Counted from the stretch's first letter, positions 17,280 through 26,757 are shown. The stretch is 64,000 nt of DNA from Bifidobacterium sp. WK041_4_12 (GCF_041080795.1 NZ_CP129674.1:1922001-1986000), one strand, 5' to 3'. Numbers and translations are program-made. The notes: generated by a model not told the origin, from the letters alone.

Positions 17280-18626
17280 CTAATATTTGATTCCTGTTTC
17301 TCTGATACTCAACCGCGGAGTAAGAATCGATCCAAAAATGGTGAAGGCTGAAATGACTATAAGCAGCACAGCCGCAGGCCACCAGGCACCCCCTGCTGAA
17401 CCAACAAGTGCAGTCGCGATGAGTGGCATAAAGCCGCTGAAAATTGCACCGATGTTTGTTGCGGATGAAACTCCGCTCAGGCGAAGATTCGCTGGGAACA
17501 GCGCTGTGAGCATCGCGCCTTGGGCTGCATACGAAAATGAGCAGGTCATATACCCCAATGTCATGGCAATTACGATCAATACCGTATTCTTCGTACTCAA
17601 CATTAGGAATATCGGGAAAGCGCAAATAGCAGCTGAAAGTGCACCATATACAGCTACTTTGCTTGGTCCATATTTTGTGCCTAGTTTTCCACCAATCCAG
17701 AGTACGAGAGCTTCACCAAGTGCCCCTATCATCGAGGCAAAGAGAAGGACATCCGTGTTGATGCCGAGAGTTGTTTTTCCATAGCTTTGGAAGAATGTCG
17801 TTACAATATAGAATCCTCCAATTCCCACCAATGAAATGAAGAATCCAATGAGTATTTGCGGGAACCTCAGTTTGAAGACTTGGATAAGAGGGGTTTTTTC
17901 AATTTCCTTGTTGTCCTCAATTTTCTGGAAAACTGGTGACTCTTCCATATGTTTTCTAATATAGAAGGCGATGATAAGCAGAGGGATGGCGAAGAGGAAC
18001 GGTATGCGCCAACCCCATTGTTCAAAGAACTCGTTGCTTGACAAAGCAGCAGTCATATAGAATGCTCCTGATGAGAGAATGGTTCCGAACGGACTCCCAA
18101 ATTGCGGTAAAACCGCATACCATGCGCGTTGGTTTTTTGGAGCGTGTTCGGTGGCATAGGTTACAGCGCCGGACCACTCACCTCCCACGGCCAGTCCCTG
18201 CAGGAATCGTAGTGTTGCCAATAATGTAGGAGCCCAGATTCCGATTTGTGCCTCCGTCGGCAACAGCCCTATCAAGGCGGTTACTCCACCGATTCCAATT
18301 ACTGTGATAAGCAAAACGGATTTGCGTCCAACTCTGTCGCCTAATATTCCAAAGAAAACACCGCCGATTGGGCGTGCAATAAAACCAATAGCAAAAGTTG
18401 CAAAAGAACTCATCAGGGCAACCCAAGCGTTTTCACCAGTGAAGAATTGCGAGCCGAAAACCAGTGCTGACGCAGTAGAAAATAGATAAAAGTCATACCA
18501 TTCCATGGCAGTTCCTACGAATGAAGCCAATGAGGCTTTCTTTGCCACGGTGTCATCTACCTTGACACCGCTTTCGCCGATTTCAACTTCAGCTGGCTGC
18601 GTTGTGATACTCGTCGCATTTGCCAT
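17280..18626 (-). CDS. MHS-family metabolite:proton symporter
   Basis: A 448-residue major facilitator of the metabolite:H+ symporter (ProP/shikimate-like) branch, with 12 predicted spans. Family marks are GTAMEWYDFYLF at the first helix, RPIGGVFFGILGDRVGRK in loop 2-3 and the RFLQGLAVGGEWSGA segment. The start at 18626 follows AAGGAGGAACA. It probably brings in the organic acid, amino acid or amide used by its neighbours. Confidence 0.87.
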   Translation of the reverse strand: MANATSITTQPAEVEIGESGVKVDDTVAKKASLASFVGTAMEWYDFYLFSTASALVFGSQFFTGENAWVALMSSFATFAIGFIARPIGGVFFGILGDRVGRKSVLLITVIGIGGVTALIGLLPTEAQIGIWAPTLLATLRFLQGLAVGGEWSGAVTYATEHAPKNQRAWYAVLPQFGSPFGTILSSGAFYMTAALSSNEFFEQWGWRIPFLFAIPLLIIAFYIRKHMEESPVFQKIEDNKEIEKTPLIQVFKLRFPQILIGFFISLVGIGGFYIVTTFFQSYGKTTLGINTDVLLFASMIGALGEALVLWIGGKLGTKYGPSKVAVYGALSAAICAFPIFLMLSTKNTVLIVIAMTLGYMTCSFSYAAQGAMLTALFPANLRLSGVSSATNIGAIFSGFMPLIATALVGSAGGAWWPAAVLLIVISAFTIFGSILTPRLSIRETGIKY

Positions 18627-18689
18627 TGTTCCTCCTTCTATTTTGTATATATAAAAAATGCAGTTCGATCGAAACATCTGTTTTATGCT

Positions 18690-20327
18690 TTATGCCGCGA
18701 AAGTGGTATTGCCACCAACCACGGTAAAAGTGACAGGGATTTTCGAAATTTGGTTTGGTTCCACGGCTAAGAGATTGTCTGCGAGACACGCAAAATCTGC
18801 ATAAAATCCTCGCGCGATTTTTCCTTTAGTCTTTCCGCAGCCCGTAGCTTTTGCTGAGCCTGTTGTGTAGCATTGCAATGCTTCTAAACTCGTCAAACAC
18901 TCTGATCTGGGACCAAACGGTTTACCGCTGCCGGTAGTTCGAGTGACGAATTTTTCTATTCCGAGCAACGCAGAGTCACTGGAGCAGGGGGCGTCAGAGC
19001 TGCCAGGCAGGAGGATTGAGTTCTCCAATAGTGATTTTGCTCGATATGTGTAAGGTATAACTTCTGGAGATAATGAGCCAATTATCCCGTCTCCCATGTT
19101 GTCATAAAAAACCGATTGGGTTGTAGGGACTACCCTTAACCGTGCAATTTTCGCGAGTTGATCTGGCCGCATTACACCGGCATGCTCTATTCGCAGAGGA
19201 AGTGCGGGTTGTATCCCTAAATTGGCAGACTCTTCATAGGCATTTAGCGCTATGTCAACTCCTCGATCTCCGATCGCGTGTGTAGCGACACCCCAGCCTG
19301 ATTTCAAAGCCCCCAGAATCCATTGACGTAAACTATCGGCATCGTTTTCGAGAGATCCCCGATTATTGGGCTGCCCTTTGTAAGGAACACTCATAGCCGC
19401 GGTTTCACCGCTTAAGGAGCCATCGGCAAAAAGTTTGACTGGCCCTAGGGATAGCCATGAGTTCCCTAGGCCTGTTCTCATACCCAAGTCCAAGCCAATT
19501 CCAAATCCGTCTGAAACATGGGATTGAACTTTATGCAAGTTGTAAACAGTCGGCATAACCTGAGATCGAACCAACAGTTCATTGGCATCATACAGTTCCT
19601 GATATGCAAGAAATTGGATAGGAGAATCACCGATCCACCCACTACCGATGCCTGCATCGCAAATGCTCGTGATGCCATTGGCAGCGAGTCGTTTCCCAGC
19701 ACGGGTTATAGCAGCTTTCATCGTTGTTAGTGAGTACGGTTTGAATAAATCCTGTAAGAGACTCTGTGCATTTTCTTGTACAAGACCTGTCGGATTGCCC
19801 GCATCGTCACGCACAACATGCCCTCCCTCAGGGTCTTCGAAATCTGGTTCCAAAGCACCAATTCGGCGTAAAGCTTCAGTATTTGCTATTGACGAGTGAC
19901 CGGAAGTGTGACGCATAAACAGAGGTTTGCCCCCTGAGACGTTGTCAAGCGCTGAAATGGATGGATACTGTCCGTGAAAACGGTGATGATCGAAACCGGA
20001 GCAGAGGATCCATTCTGCATCTGATTTTTCTTGCGAAGCGCTTTTCTCGCGTATTCGTTGATATACATTTTCAATGTCATCAGAAATGTCCGTCAAATCG
20101 ATTTCTGATAACGTTCTTCCCAGCCAAGAAACATGAACATGCACATCATTGAAGCCCGGGAACACATATGATCCTCTAAGATCGACGTGTTCATGTGCAT
20201 CAACACCATCCAATTCATCATCTAACCCAACAATCTTTCCATTCAGCACACCTACCTTCGTGGCGACAGGATGTTCGGAATCAAGAGTCATGAAAGTGGA
20301 GTTTTCGAAAATTTTATCTATCCTCAT
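18690..20327 (-). CDS. YtcJ-type metal-dependent amidohydrolase
   Basis: A 545-residue amidohydrolase-superfamily protein of the YtcJ/N-substituted formamide deformylase type. Metal-binding H63 and H65 (NDVHVHVSW), later histidines in VATHAIGDRG and RIEHAGV, and the terminal Asp in PGSSDAPCSS are all visible. It has no signal peptide. First gene of the minus-strand cluster and divergent from a PucR-type regulator. It may take the first hydrolytic step on the imported compound. Confidence 0.85.
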   Translation of the reverse strand: MRIDKIFENSTFMTLDSEHPVATKVGVLNGKIVGLDDELDGVDAHEHVDLRGSYVFPGFNDVHVHVSWLGRTLSEIDLTDISDDIENVYQRIREKSASQEKSDAEWILCSGFDHHRFHGQYPSISALDNVSGGKPLFMRHTSGHSSIANTEALRRIGALEPDFEDPEGGHVVRDDAGNPTGLVQENAQSLLQDLFKPYSLTTMKAAITRAGKRLAANGITSICDAGIGSGWIGDSPIQFLAYQELYDANELLVRSQVMPTVYNLHKVQSHVSDGFGIGLDLGMRTGLGNSWLSLGPVKLFADGSLSGETAAMSVPYKGQPNNRGSLENDADSLRQWILGALKSGWGVATHAIGDRGVDIALNAYEESANLGIQPALPLRIEHAGVMRPDQLAKIARLRVVPTTQSVFYDNMGDGIIGSLSPEVIPYTYRAKSLLENSILLPGSSDAPCSSDSALLGIEKFVTRTTGSGKPFGPRSECLTSLEALQCYTTGSAKATGCGKTKGKIARGFYADFACLADNLLAVEPNQISKIPVTFTVVGGNTTFAA

Positions 20328-20525
20328 TACCTGTACCTTTCCGATCTAACTTGATTGTTTGATGAAAAGGATAGAGAAGAATGAGCTGCTGAGAAGATGT
20401 TTACTGCAACCACATTCGCACGTTTTAAGATGCGGATGCACAAAGTCACACAACAAAAGTTCAGCTGAAACAAGCAGTTTACTTTTGCAAAATACTTAAT
20501 GATTGGCGTTGAATAATATGAAATA

Positions 20526-21701
20526 ATGGCAAACAGTGATGATGATCGTTGGTTTGAATTGATGCTCAATCTCTATGAGCATCGAAATGAGTTGGTGTCT
20601 GACTTCATGAACCATGTGGTAGAAATACCAGGGTATGCAAATTCGGAAGTTTCCATGAGTGATATGCGAGAAACAGCAGTTAACGCATACAACGCAATCT
20701 TGCGAAAGATCATAGATAATCCATCCGGAATAGATCAAAGAATCTTTTTGGCCAAGAAGCTAGGGTCTCTTCGTGCTCAGCAAGGTATTCCTCTTCCCGA
20801 TTTAACAACGGCTATATCTTTGGATTTCAAGATTATATGGCGCCTGCTCATGCGACTTGTTAAACCTTCCGATGCTGCCCTCCTAGCTAATCATGTGGAA
20901 TCTGTTTGGAATGCTGTCGATGGATTTTCGCAGGCAACGCAGATCGAGTATCATAACGAGTCGGTTAGGATGGAGGGATCCCAATTCACGGAGCGTGCCC
21001 TGAAGTTGGAAAACTTCATTAATTCAACTGACGTATCCGAAAATGAAGCGCTTATTGTCTCTCAGTCGTTTTCCATCCCAATTTATTCGACATATGTCGT
21101 TTGCTATGGGAATAGCGTTCCAACTTTTTCAACGGCTCTACGCGAGATACGTTCATACTCGAAACGCGTAATGCTCTATCAGCATGAAGCTGAAACTTGG
21201 AATTTATTTTGGCCCTCTACCGTTCCTGATGGACAAGGTCACCCGTTAAGAGCACTCGCAAATATACCGTGTGGTTATATGCCTGACGTTAGGAATCTCA
21301 TTCAAGTTCCACGTGCATTAAGGACCCTTAAACATTACATGCTCACCATCAATCAGAGCAATCTTGCAAGTCCAGTAAACGTTAACTCAAATTGGGCACC
21401 TTATGCTGGAACGGTACTATTTACCACTTTCCCTGAGCTTCTCGATTTATATACAACTTATCTCGAATATATGAATGAGATGAGCCCAAAAGAGCAGGAA
21501 GAGTTGAAAAAAACCATTGCCACATTTCTACAAACTGGTAGCGTCCAATTGACTAGTAGAGCATGTTTCTGTCATAGAAATACAGTTATGAAGAGAATAA
21601 ATGCCTTCGAAAAAGCGACGTATCTTGACTTGAGAAATCCCACTGATTTGGCCTTTGCTGTGCTACTCATAAAATATTTGCACAATGTCAGGAAATGGTG
21701 A
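20526..21701 (+). CDS. PucR/CdaR-type transcriptional regulator
   Basis: A 391-residue regulator. The C-terminal ~60 residues (TIATFLQTGSVQLTSRACF, HRNTVMKRINAFEKA, PTDLAFAVLLIKYL) are the PucR helix-turn-helix. The N-terminal ~150 residues are helical (sensor-like) and the middle is divergent. Divergent position suggests control of the amidohydrolase-transporter-amidase-aminotransferase cluster. No Shine-Dalgarno is visible; TAATAT at 20514-20519 ends seven bases before the ATG, so a leaderless start is possible. Composition is clearly A+T-richer than the atp genes. Confidence 0.83.
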   Translation: MANSDDDRWFELMLNLYEHRNELVSDFMNHVVEIPGYANSEVSMSDMRETAVNAYNAILRKIIDNPSGIDQRIFLAKKLGSLRAQQGIPLPDLTTAISLDFKIIWRLLMRLVKPSDAALLANHVESVWNAVDGFSQATQIEYHNESVRMEGSQFTERALKLENFINSTDVSENEALIVSQSFSIPIYSTYVVCYGNSVPTFSTALREIRSYSKRVMLYQHEAETWNLFWPSTVPDGQGHPLRALANIPCGYMPDVRNLIQVPRALRTLKHYMLTINQSNLASPVNVNSNWAPYAGTVLFTTFPELLDLYTTYLEYMNEMSPKEQEELKKTIATFLQTGSVQLTSRACFCHRNTVMKRINAFEKATYLDLRNPTDLAFAVLLIKYLHNVRKW

Positions 21702-22081
21702 ATTCACTTGATGGATGTTTGCGATCTCATTGATCTCGTTGAATGCAACTTCGGTCGCTGATATTGATCCTGATATCGGTCAGACATCCTCCTTTGGGGA
21801 GAATATCAATAGTGAACTGAAACGAATATGACCACAAACTTATGCTGAAATCGGAGATGTGGTGTTTTCTCACGATACCTTCGTTCATTCTGCTTGGAAG
21901 CCCACGAGGGGTGTAATCCACATAGTGACACGAGGTGGGTTTTGTTCCCGATTTCCCCCTGATAAGGAATAAAACCCAGTCCGTATCACAGCATCATAAA
22001 AACCACCAACACACCATCAACCGTTACAGCCACCATTAGAAACCTCCTATTGCTTAGTATCTCCAATATGGACAGAAACAT
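21702..22081. other. Intergenic region after the PucR-type gene
   Basis: About 380 bases with no convincing gene. A GGGTTTT...AAAACCC stem (21937-21977) may be a terminator for the upstream gene or mark the island edge. Confidence 0.4.
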
Positions 22082-22125
22082 CACGAATTATCTTGCGCAA
22101 ATTTTATTGCGCAAGATAATTCGTG
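22082..22125 (+). promoter_or_regulatory. 19-bp perfect inverted repeat with two TTGCGCAA boxes
   Basis: CACGAATTATCTTGCGCAA (22082-22100) is exactly inverted at 22107-22125, leaving a six-base spacer. Inside it TTGCGCAA, itself palindromic, occurs at 22094-22101 and 22107-22114, 13 bp apart. It ends 15 bases before the regulator gene start, so it is a strong candidate operator for that gene's product. Confidence 0.75.
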
Positions 22126-22140
22126 CTATTGTCGAGCACT

Positions 22141-22788
22141 ATGACAGAAACGGACGCTAAGCACGAATATGGTTTACCGCCAAGCCGTGTAGTTGACAGT
22201 AATGATGCGAAGATCGATGACGCTTCGACATTGCGAGCGCTGGCGAGCCCGGTACGCATGAGAATCTTGGGATTGCTCAGGGTACAGGGCAAGGCCACAG
22301 TCGGTGAGATTTGTGAGAAGGTCGGCATCGCCACCGGCTCGGTAAGTTATCATCTGGCCCAGCTGGAAAAAGCTGGTCTTGTCGAGAGAATGGAAGATCC
22401 GGACGGCGACGGACGTAAGCGATGGTGGCGGGCATGCCATCGGGCAATGGCTCCCACCTCGATTTCAAAGCAGAAAGACGGCTCGTCCCTTGCAGATTAT
22501 CTGCATGCCGTCTCCTTAACGTATCGGCAGATATATGACAGATTCGTGGATCAAAAATCTGATTTGCCTGCCGAATGGGTTGACGCTGCAATGAACCAAG
22601 ACCGTACGGTGACATTGACTTTAGAACAGATGGTAGAGATGAACGCCGAGTTTGATGCGCTTGCCCAGCATTGGGAGCAAGTGTCACGTGGCGCTGATGC
22701 CTCCGAAACCCATGGTGAAAGCGCTCCGACGGTAAGCGGTATGCGCAAAGTGGCACTGATCATCCAGTCTTTTCCTTGGTTACCATGA
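22141..22788 (+). CDS. ArsR/HTH_20-like winged-helix regulator
   Basis: A 215-residue regulator. Residues ~30-95 form an ArsR-type winged helix (LRALASPVRMRILGLL, VGEICEKVGIATGSVSYHLAQLEKAGLV, RWWRA). The C-terminal part is helical and probably senses a ligand. It overlaps the downstream MFS gene by ATGA and is preceded by a long inverted repeat. The likely role is a local repressor of the exporter. A GTG at 22123 would lie inside the inverted repeat and is not favoured. Confidence 0.83.
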   Translation: MTETDAKHEYGLPPSRVVDSNDAKIDDASTLRALASPVRMRILGLLRVQGKATVGEICEKVGIATGSVSYHLAQLEKAGLVERMEDPDGDGRKRWWRACHRAMAPTSISKQKDGSSLADYLHAVSLTYRQIYDRFVDQKSDLPAEWVDAAMNQDRTVTLTLEQMVEMNAEFDALAQHWEQVSRGADASETHGESAPTVSGMRKVALIIQSFPWLP

Positions 22789-24053
22789 ACGGACGGGGGG
22801 CTTCACGCGGCCTGTTCTTTGCTGACGTGGCTTATCGTCGTTGGTTTGCGGCCGATACAGCCTCGGCTGCTGGGCTTGCGCTTCGAGGTATTGCGGTGTC
22901 CATGGTCGCCTATCAGATTTCAGGATCCACAGCACTGGCTGGTCTGCTGGGAACCCTCTCACAAGTTGTTCAACAGGCTGCTGCAGTATTTGGTGGCACG
23001 CTCATCGACCGTCATGACCGCCGTACGCTTGTCGTGTTGAACGCTGCTGTGAGTGGCTGTGGATGGCTTGTGGTCTGTGTTCTACTAATAAGTGGACGGC
23101 TTTCTTACCTTGCGTTCCTTATCGTGTGCTGCTTGCTGTCAATGATCAACGGATTATTGGGAAAAGCTACGGAAGCAATGCTGCGCTCCATCGTATCTGT
23201 TGAACGTTACCCTCAAGCCCGCAGTATCAACGAAGGACGTGACGCAACTGTCAGTATGGCAGGAGGCCCTGTGGGTGGGTTGCTTTACGCGATGGTTCCG
23301 TTCCTGCCGTTTCTCACAATGACCGCCCTGTACGCCATTGCGGGTGCATCGGCCCTTTGTATACCAAGCGGCAAAGCACTAAGAGGGAGGCAACAAGGCG
23401 CGGAAGAATCTGATAGCTCTGATACAGCTTTTCTCCATGATCTTATCGAGGGGTGGAAATGGACAGTCCATCAACGTCTGCTCGTATCACTCGTGGCTGT
23501 GGCATGTCTGATGAATTTTGGTATCAATGGAATGCTATATGCCATTCAGCTGCATCTCGTCTCTAACGGTACGAACCCTGCACGAATTGGACTGATAGAT
23601 ACCGGCACGGGAATTGTCATACTCTGCGGGTCACTGATTTCGACAAGGATCGCTACACGGATGCCGGTCGGGATCGCCCTGATATGTACGCTGGCATGCT
23701 ACACGGTATGTATGGCTCCCATGCTGTTCACGGACAACTACACTATCGTTCTACTATGCTCATCGGCGGCTTTCCTGCCATTCCCACTGTTCAATGCGAC
23801 GGCCATGGGCTTCATTTTCGCCAAAACCCCTGTCGCATTACAGGGACGAGTCTCCACTGCTGTATCGATTCCTGCGCAGGCGCTGTCGATGTTCACCCAA
23901 CTTCTTGCTGGTCTGCTCTTGCCTGTCGGTGGATTCGGCATGACTATGTTTGTGTTCGTCATCGCCGTCGTTGCTGCTCTGATGATTGTGCTTATCGCAC
24001 CGCGGTTAAGGAGCATTCCCAGTGCACAGCATTGGGGCAGCTCGACCCTGTAA
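22785..24053 (+). CDS. MFS transporter (MFS_3/enterobactin-exporter-like)
   Basis: A 422-residue major facilitator with about 12 spans, starting inside the regulator stop (ATGA). Recognisable parts are FFADVAYRRWFAADT at the first helix, VFGGTLIDRHDRRTLVVLN in loop 2-3 and KATEAMLRSIVSVERYPQARS. This branch usually exports drugs or siderophores; the pairing with a dedicated regulator suits inducible efflux. Confidence 0.83.
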   Translation: MNGRGASRGLFFADVAYRRWFAADTASAAGLALRGIAVSMVAYQISGSTALAGLLGTLSQVVQQAAAVFGGTLIDRHDRRTLVVLNAAVSGCGWLVVCVLLISGRLSYLAFLIVCCLLSMINGLLGKATEAMLRSIVSVERYPQARSINEGRDATVSMAGGPVGGLLYAMVPFLPFLTMTALYAIAGASALCIPSGKALRGRQQGAEESDSSDTAFLHDLIEGWKWTVHQRLLVSLVAVACLMNFGINGMLYAIQLHLVSNGTNPARIGLIDTGTGIVILCGSLISTRIATRMPVGIALICTLACYTVCMAPMLFTDNYTIVLLCSSAAFLPFPLFNATAMGFIFAKTPVALQGRVSTAVSIPAQALSMFTQLLAGLLLPVGGFGMTMFVFVIAVVAALMIVLIAPRLRSIPSAQHWGSSTL

Positions 24054-24118
24054 GAGAGGCCATGGTCTCCGAACACAGTGTAGTCTGATATGAACGCTGA
24101 GACGTTGGAGGTGGATCC

Positions 24119-24934
24119 ATGACAGATAGAGGGCTGTTGTCGCTGGGCGACTGGTTGTCCAATGAGCGTCAGGCGAATATCAGCAATGGGGCATACTACT
24201 GGTCCGCAATAGTGCTGACCTATAACTCGAATCATATGGAGGGTTCAACCCTTTCCCAGCGCCAGACGCAACAGTTGTACGACACCGGTTCGCTCACGCC
24301 CGATGACATGAACACGCCGATTCGAGCGGACGATGTAATCGAAACGCAAAACCATTTCAGCGCCTTCGCCTCAATCATTGATCATCGCAACGAGCCATTA
24401 ACCCATGAGTCGGTCAAACGACTTCATGCTATGCTCAAGTCTCATACCAGTCAATCTCGCAACCAAGCGTTGTGGGGCGTGGGAGAGTACAAGCGGCATC
24501 CAAATCAGATTGGATTGTTTGACCCTGTTCGCACCACGCCTCCCGATCATGTCGAGTTCGAAATGACTCATCTATTCGATCTGATGAGTGGCTTCACTGG
24601 CACTGATGCGCAGCTTGCCGAATTTCACGCTATCTTCGAGCGCATCCATCCCTTCTCTGACGGCAATGGACGCATCGGCCGTCTGCTGATGTTTAAAGAA
24701 GCGTTGAGAGTGGGAGCGCTGCCTCCCGTCATCTTTGACGATGAGAAGCCCGAGTACATCAATGCGCTGTCCACATGGAGCCGCCAATCGCCGCAACAAA
24801 TGGGCACTTTCATCCATCACAGCCGGCAACGATACCGCAGCTACGTTTTGGACAGCTTTGATGCAGGGAACGAATTCACCTATCGTTCCACGCGAACACC
24901 AGACATGCAACCGTTTGACGCGCAGACCGCTTAA
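24119..24934 (+). CDS. Fic-domain protein (AMP-transferase type)
   Basis: A 271-residue Fic/DOC protein. The full catalytic motif HPFSDGNGRIGR is at residues 177-188 with catalytic His177. Near the N-terminus SNHMEG (37-42) fits the (S/T)xxxE(G/N) autoinhibitory motif, so it looks self-inhibited (class II). GGAGG lies just before the ATG. Fic proteins usually AMPylate a target protein; the target here is unknown. Followed 12 bases later by a small gene and a kinase-like gene. Confidence 0.88.
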   Translation: MTDRGLLSLGDWLSNERQANISNGAYYWSAIVLTYNSNHMEGSTLSQRQTQQLYDTGSLTPDDMNTPIRADDVIETQNHFSAFASIIDHRNEPLTHESVKRLHAMLKSHTSQSRNQALWGVGEYKRHPNQIGLFDPVRTTPPDHVEFEMTHLFDLMSGFTGTDAQLAEFHAIFERIHPFSDGNGRIGRLLMFKEALRVGALPPVIFDDEKPEYINALSTWSRQSPQQMGTFIHHSRQRYRSYVLDSFDAGNEFTYRSTRTPDMQPFDAQTA

Positions 24935-24946
24935 ACATTCACCATC

Positions 24947-25195
24947 ATGCCAATGCATGAGCCAATGCATGACTCGAAAGCTGAGAACGCCCAATCTGCA
25001 TTCACAATCAGCGCGCTGAGCGCCTCTTCCCCCGCCCTCAGTACAGAACAACGCATAACAAGGCAAGCTTGGTGGGCTGGTCGCAATACCAAGCCGATTG
25101 CAGCCGTTATGATTGGCGATAGTGATGATAGTGCTGCGAGCATAGAATTTGTCAAATCTCGTCTTGTAGCGCTGACGGATTCAGACGATATGTGA
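24947..25195 (+). CDS. Small unknown protein before the CtkA-like kinase
   Basis: An 82-codon frame between the Fic gene and the kinase-like gene, ending 19 bases before the latter. The product is acidic at the C-terminus and contains RITRQAWWAGRNTKPI and VMIGDSDDSAASIEFVKSRL. I do not recognise the family and the start lacks a clear ribosome site. Its place suggests a partner or antidote of the kinase, comparable to HipS/HipB beside HipT, but this is inference. Confidence 0.5.
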   Translation: MPMHEPMHDSKAENAQSAFTISALSASSPALSTEQRITRQAWWAGRNTKPIAAVMIGDSDDSAASIEFVKSRLVALTDSDDM

Positions 25196-25214
25196 GACAG
25201 AAGGTGAGGGCTGC

Positions 25215-26156
25215 ATGGTCACCATCGTTGATTTTGAAGGGGCTGAGCTCTCGGATCGTTTCTACGCGGGCGATGCCGGGCGCAAGGTTGGCGTGGTCTG
25301 GCATGGAGTTGATTGGATGCTGAAGTATCCGGGACCAACCCGTCATCTTGAGGGCAGCGTGCCTTCCTACACGAGCGCCCCTCTTTCGGAATTTCTGGGT
25401 TCACACGTCTATGCGCTGCTGGGCATTCCCGTGCATGAAACCCTTCTTGGCATACGCGGAGGGCTAGTGTGTGCGTGCCGTGATTTCGAAACGGACGATA
25501 GGCATCTGGTCGAGTTCCGCAGCCTGAAGAATTCACTGTCTGACGACGAACCCGGCTTCACGGAGGCTCCGTCGAGCGGACGCAGCGTGGTGCTGGCAGA
25601 CGTACGTTCAGCACTGCATCGCATTCCTCTCCTGGACCGGATTGCGGGCGTGACGAAACGATTCTGGGACATGTTCGTCACCGACGCGTTCATTCGCAAC
25701 GTGGACCGGAACAATACGAACTGGGGCATCCTCACTGGTGGTGGGAAACCAGAGCTGGCTCCCGTGTATGACAATGGCAGTTCGTTCTTCAACAAGCGCA
25801 CCGAGAAAGCCATCGCCGCCCGTCTCAAGGATCCCGATCTGTTGCGACAGGATGCCTTGGACGTGCGTTCCTGCTACGTGGACGACCGGGGCAAACCCAT
25901 CAGCCCGCTCAAGTACATGACCAGCGGGCAGGATAAGGAGTGTTCGAAGGCCCTGGAACGATTCATGCAACGCTGGGAGCCAGCAAAGTTCGATGCTCTG
26001 CTTGATGCTGTGCCGACTCAGTCAATGGGAGTCAGCATCATGAGCGACGAATACCACGAATATCACCGCCTCGTGCTGAGTGTTCGATACCAGCACGCTT
26101 TCATACCCGCATGGAACGCCGTGAAGACGACGCTGGAAAACCGTACGAATGATTGA
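25215..26156 (+). CDS. CtkA/HipA-like Ser/Thr protein kinase
   Basis: A 313-residue protein of the CtkA branch of HipA-like kinases. ATP-binding Lys is in WMLKYPG (Lys37). The catalytic segment FIRNVDRNNTNWGIL (Asp164) and metal-binding PVYDNGSSFF (Asp186) are intact. The N-terminal HipA subdomain is short, as in CtkA and HipT. AAGGTGAGG precedes the ATG. Such kinases act as toxins or effectors phosphorylating translation factors in known cases; the target here is unknown. Confidence 0.82.
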   Translation: MVTIVDFEGAELSDRFYAGDAGRKVGVVWHGVDWMLKYPGPTRHLEGSVPSYTSAPLSEFLGSHVYALLGIPVHETLLGIRGGLVCACRDFETDDRHLVEFRSLKNSLSDDEPGFTEAPSSGRSVVLADVRSALHRIPLLDRIAGVTKRFWDMFVTDAFIRNVDRNNTNWGILTGGGKPELAPVYDNGSSFFNKRTEKAIAARLKDPDLLRQDALDVRSCYVDDRGKPISPLKYMTSGQDKECSKALERFMQRWEPAKFDALLDAVPTQSMGVSIMSDEYHEYHRLVLSVRYQHAFIPAWNAVKTTLENRTND

Positions 26157-26315
26157 ATGTCACTCAGTCTGAATGCGAACTTCCTTCCGTGGCCCAGCCC
26201 GCCACTGAACTAGTTACTGTCGCCAATTTCAGAGCTGTCAGGTCGCGGTTGGCTGGTGGTGAGAGCGGAAACACGAGAGACGACTTGCAACTGTTGCTGG
26301 TTGAGCGTCTGCTGA

Positions 26316-26627
26316 GCGAGAGAGTCAAGCAAAGGCTTAGGGACGCTCATCACCAATCAGGGCATCGCAATCGTCGGCATCATCGCATTCACCCAGCTGA
26401 TAGAACCCGTCATGCGTTTGGCATTCCAGCAATGGGAATTCGGAAAGATAGCTGCGAAATTCCTCCCCGAAGCCGCTGGAGACGCAGTGCTGGGCACGAG
26501 TTTTCTTAGCATCTCAGACCCAAGTCAGCTGCTCACACCGTGGCAAGGGATGCTTGTACTGGGATGCTACGGTTTCATCATGCTGTTGGCCGGAACGATA
26601 CGCCTGATCAACACCGACGTTGATTAG
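26316..26627 (+). pseudogene. C-terminal remnant of a membrane permease
   Basis: A frame from the TGA near 26313 to a TAG-terminated end at 26627 encodes hydrophobic segments (TLITNQGIAIVGIIAFTQLI and GMLVLGCYGFIMLLAGTIRL) ending in INTDVD. This resembles the last two spans of an ABC-2-type permease. There is no start, and about 160 bases upstream (26157-26315) show no gene, so it is read as a degraded 3' fragment. Confidence 0.5.
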
Positions 26628-26741
26628 GTACCGATAGCCACATCCAAGCAACATACGAAGCGACAAACTTGATGGAGTGAGCATGGAGGCATCACCGGTG
26701 TGTATCGGGCAACACGCCGAATGGACTTTATTGTATTAAAA

Positions 26742-26757
26742 AGTTAATATATTAACT
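26742..26757 (+). promoter_or_regulatory. Palindrome upstream of the ROK gene
   Basis: AGTTAATATATTAACT is a perfect 16-bp palindrome 40 bases before the ROK start, in an A+T-rich promoter-like stretch. It is a candidate autoregulatory operator. Confidence 0.55.
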
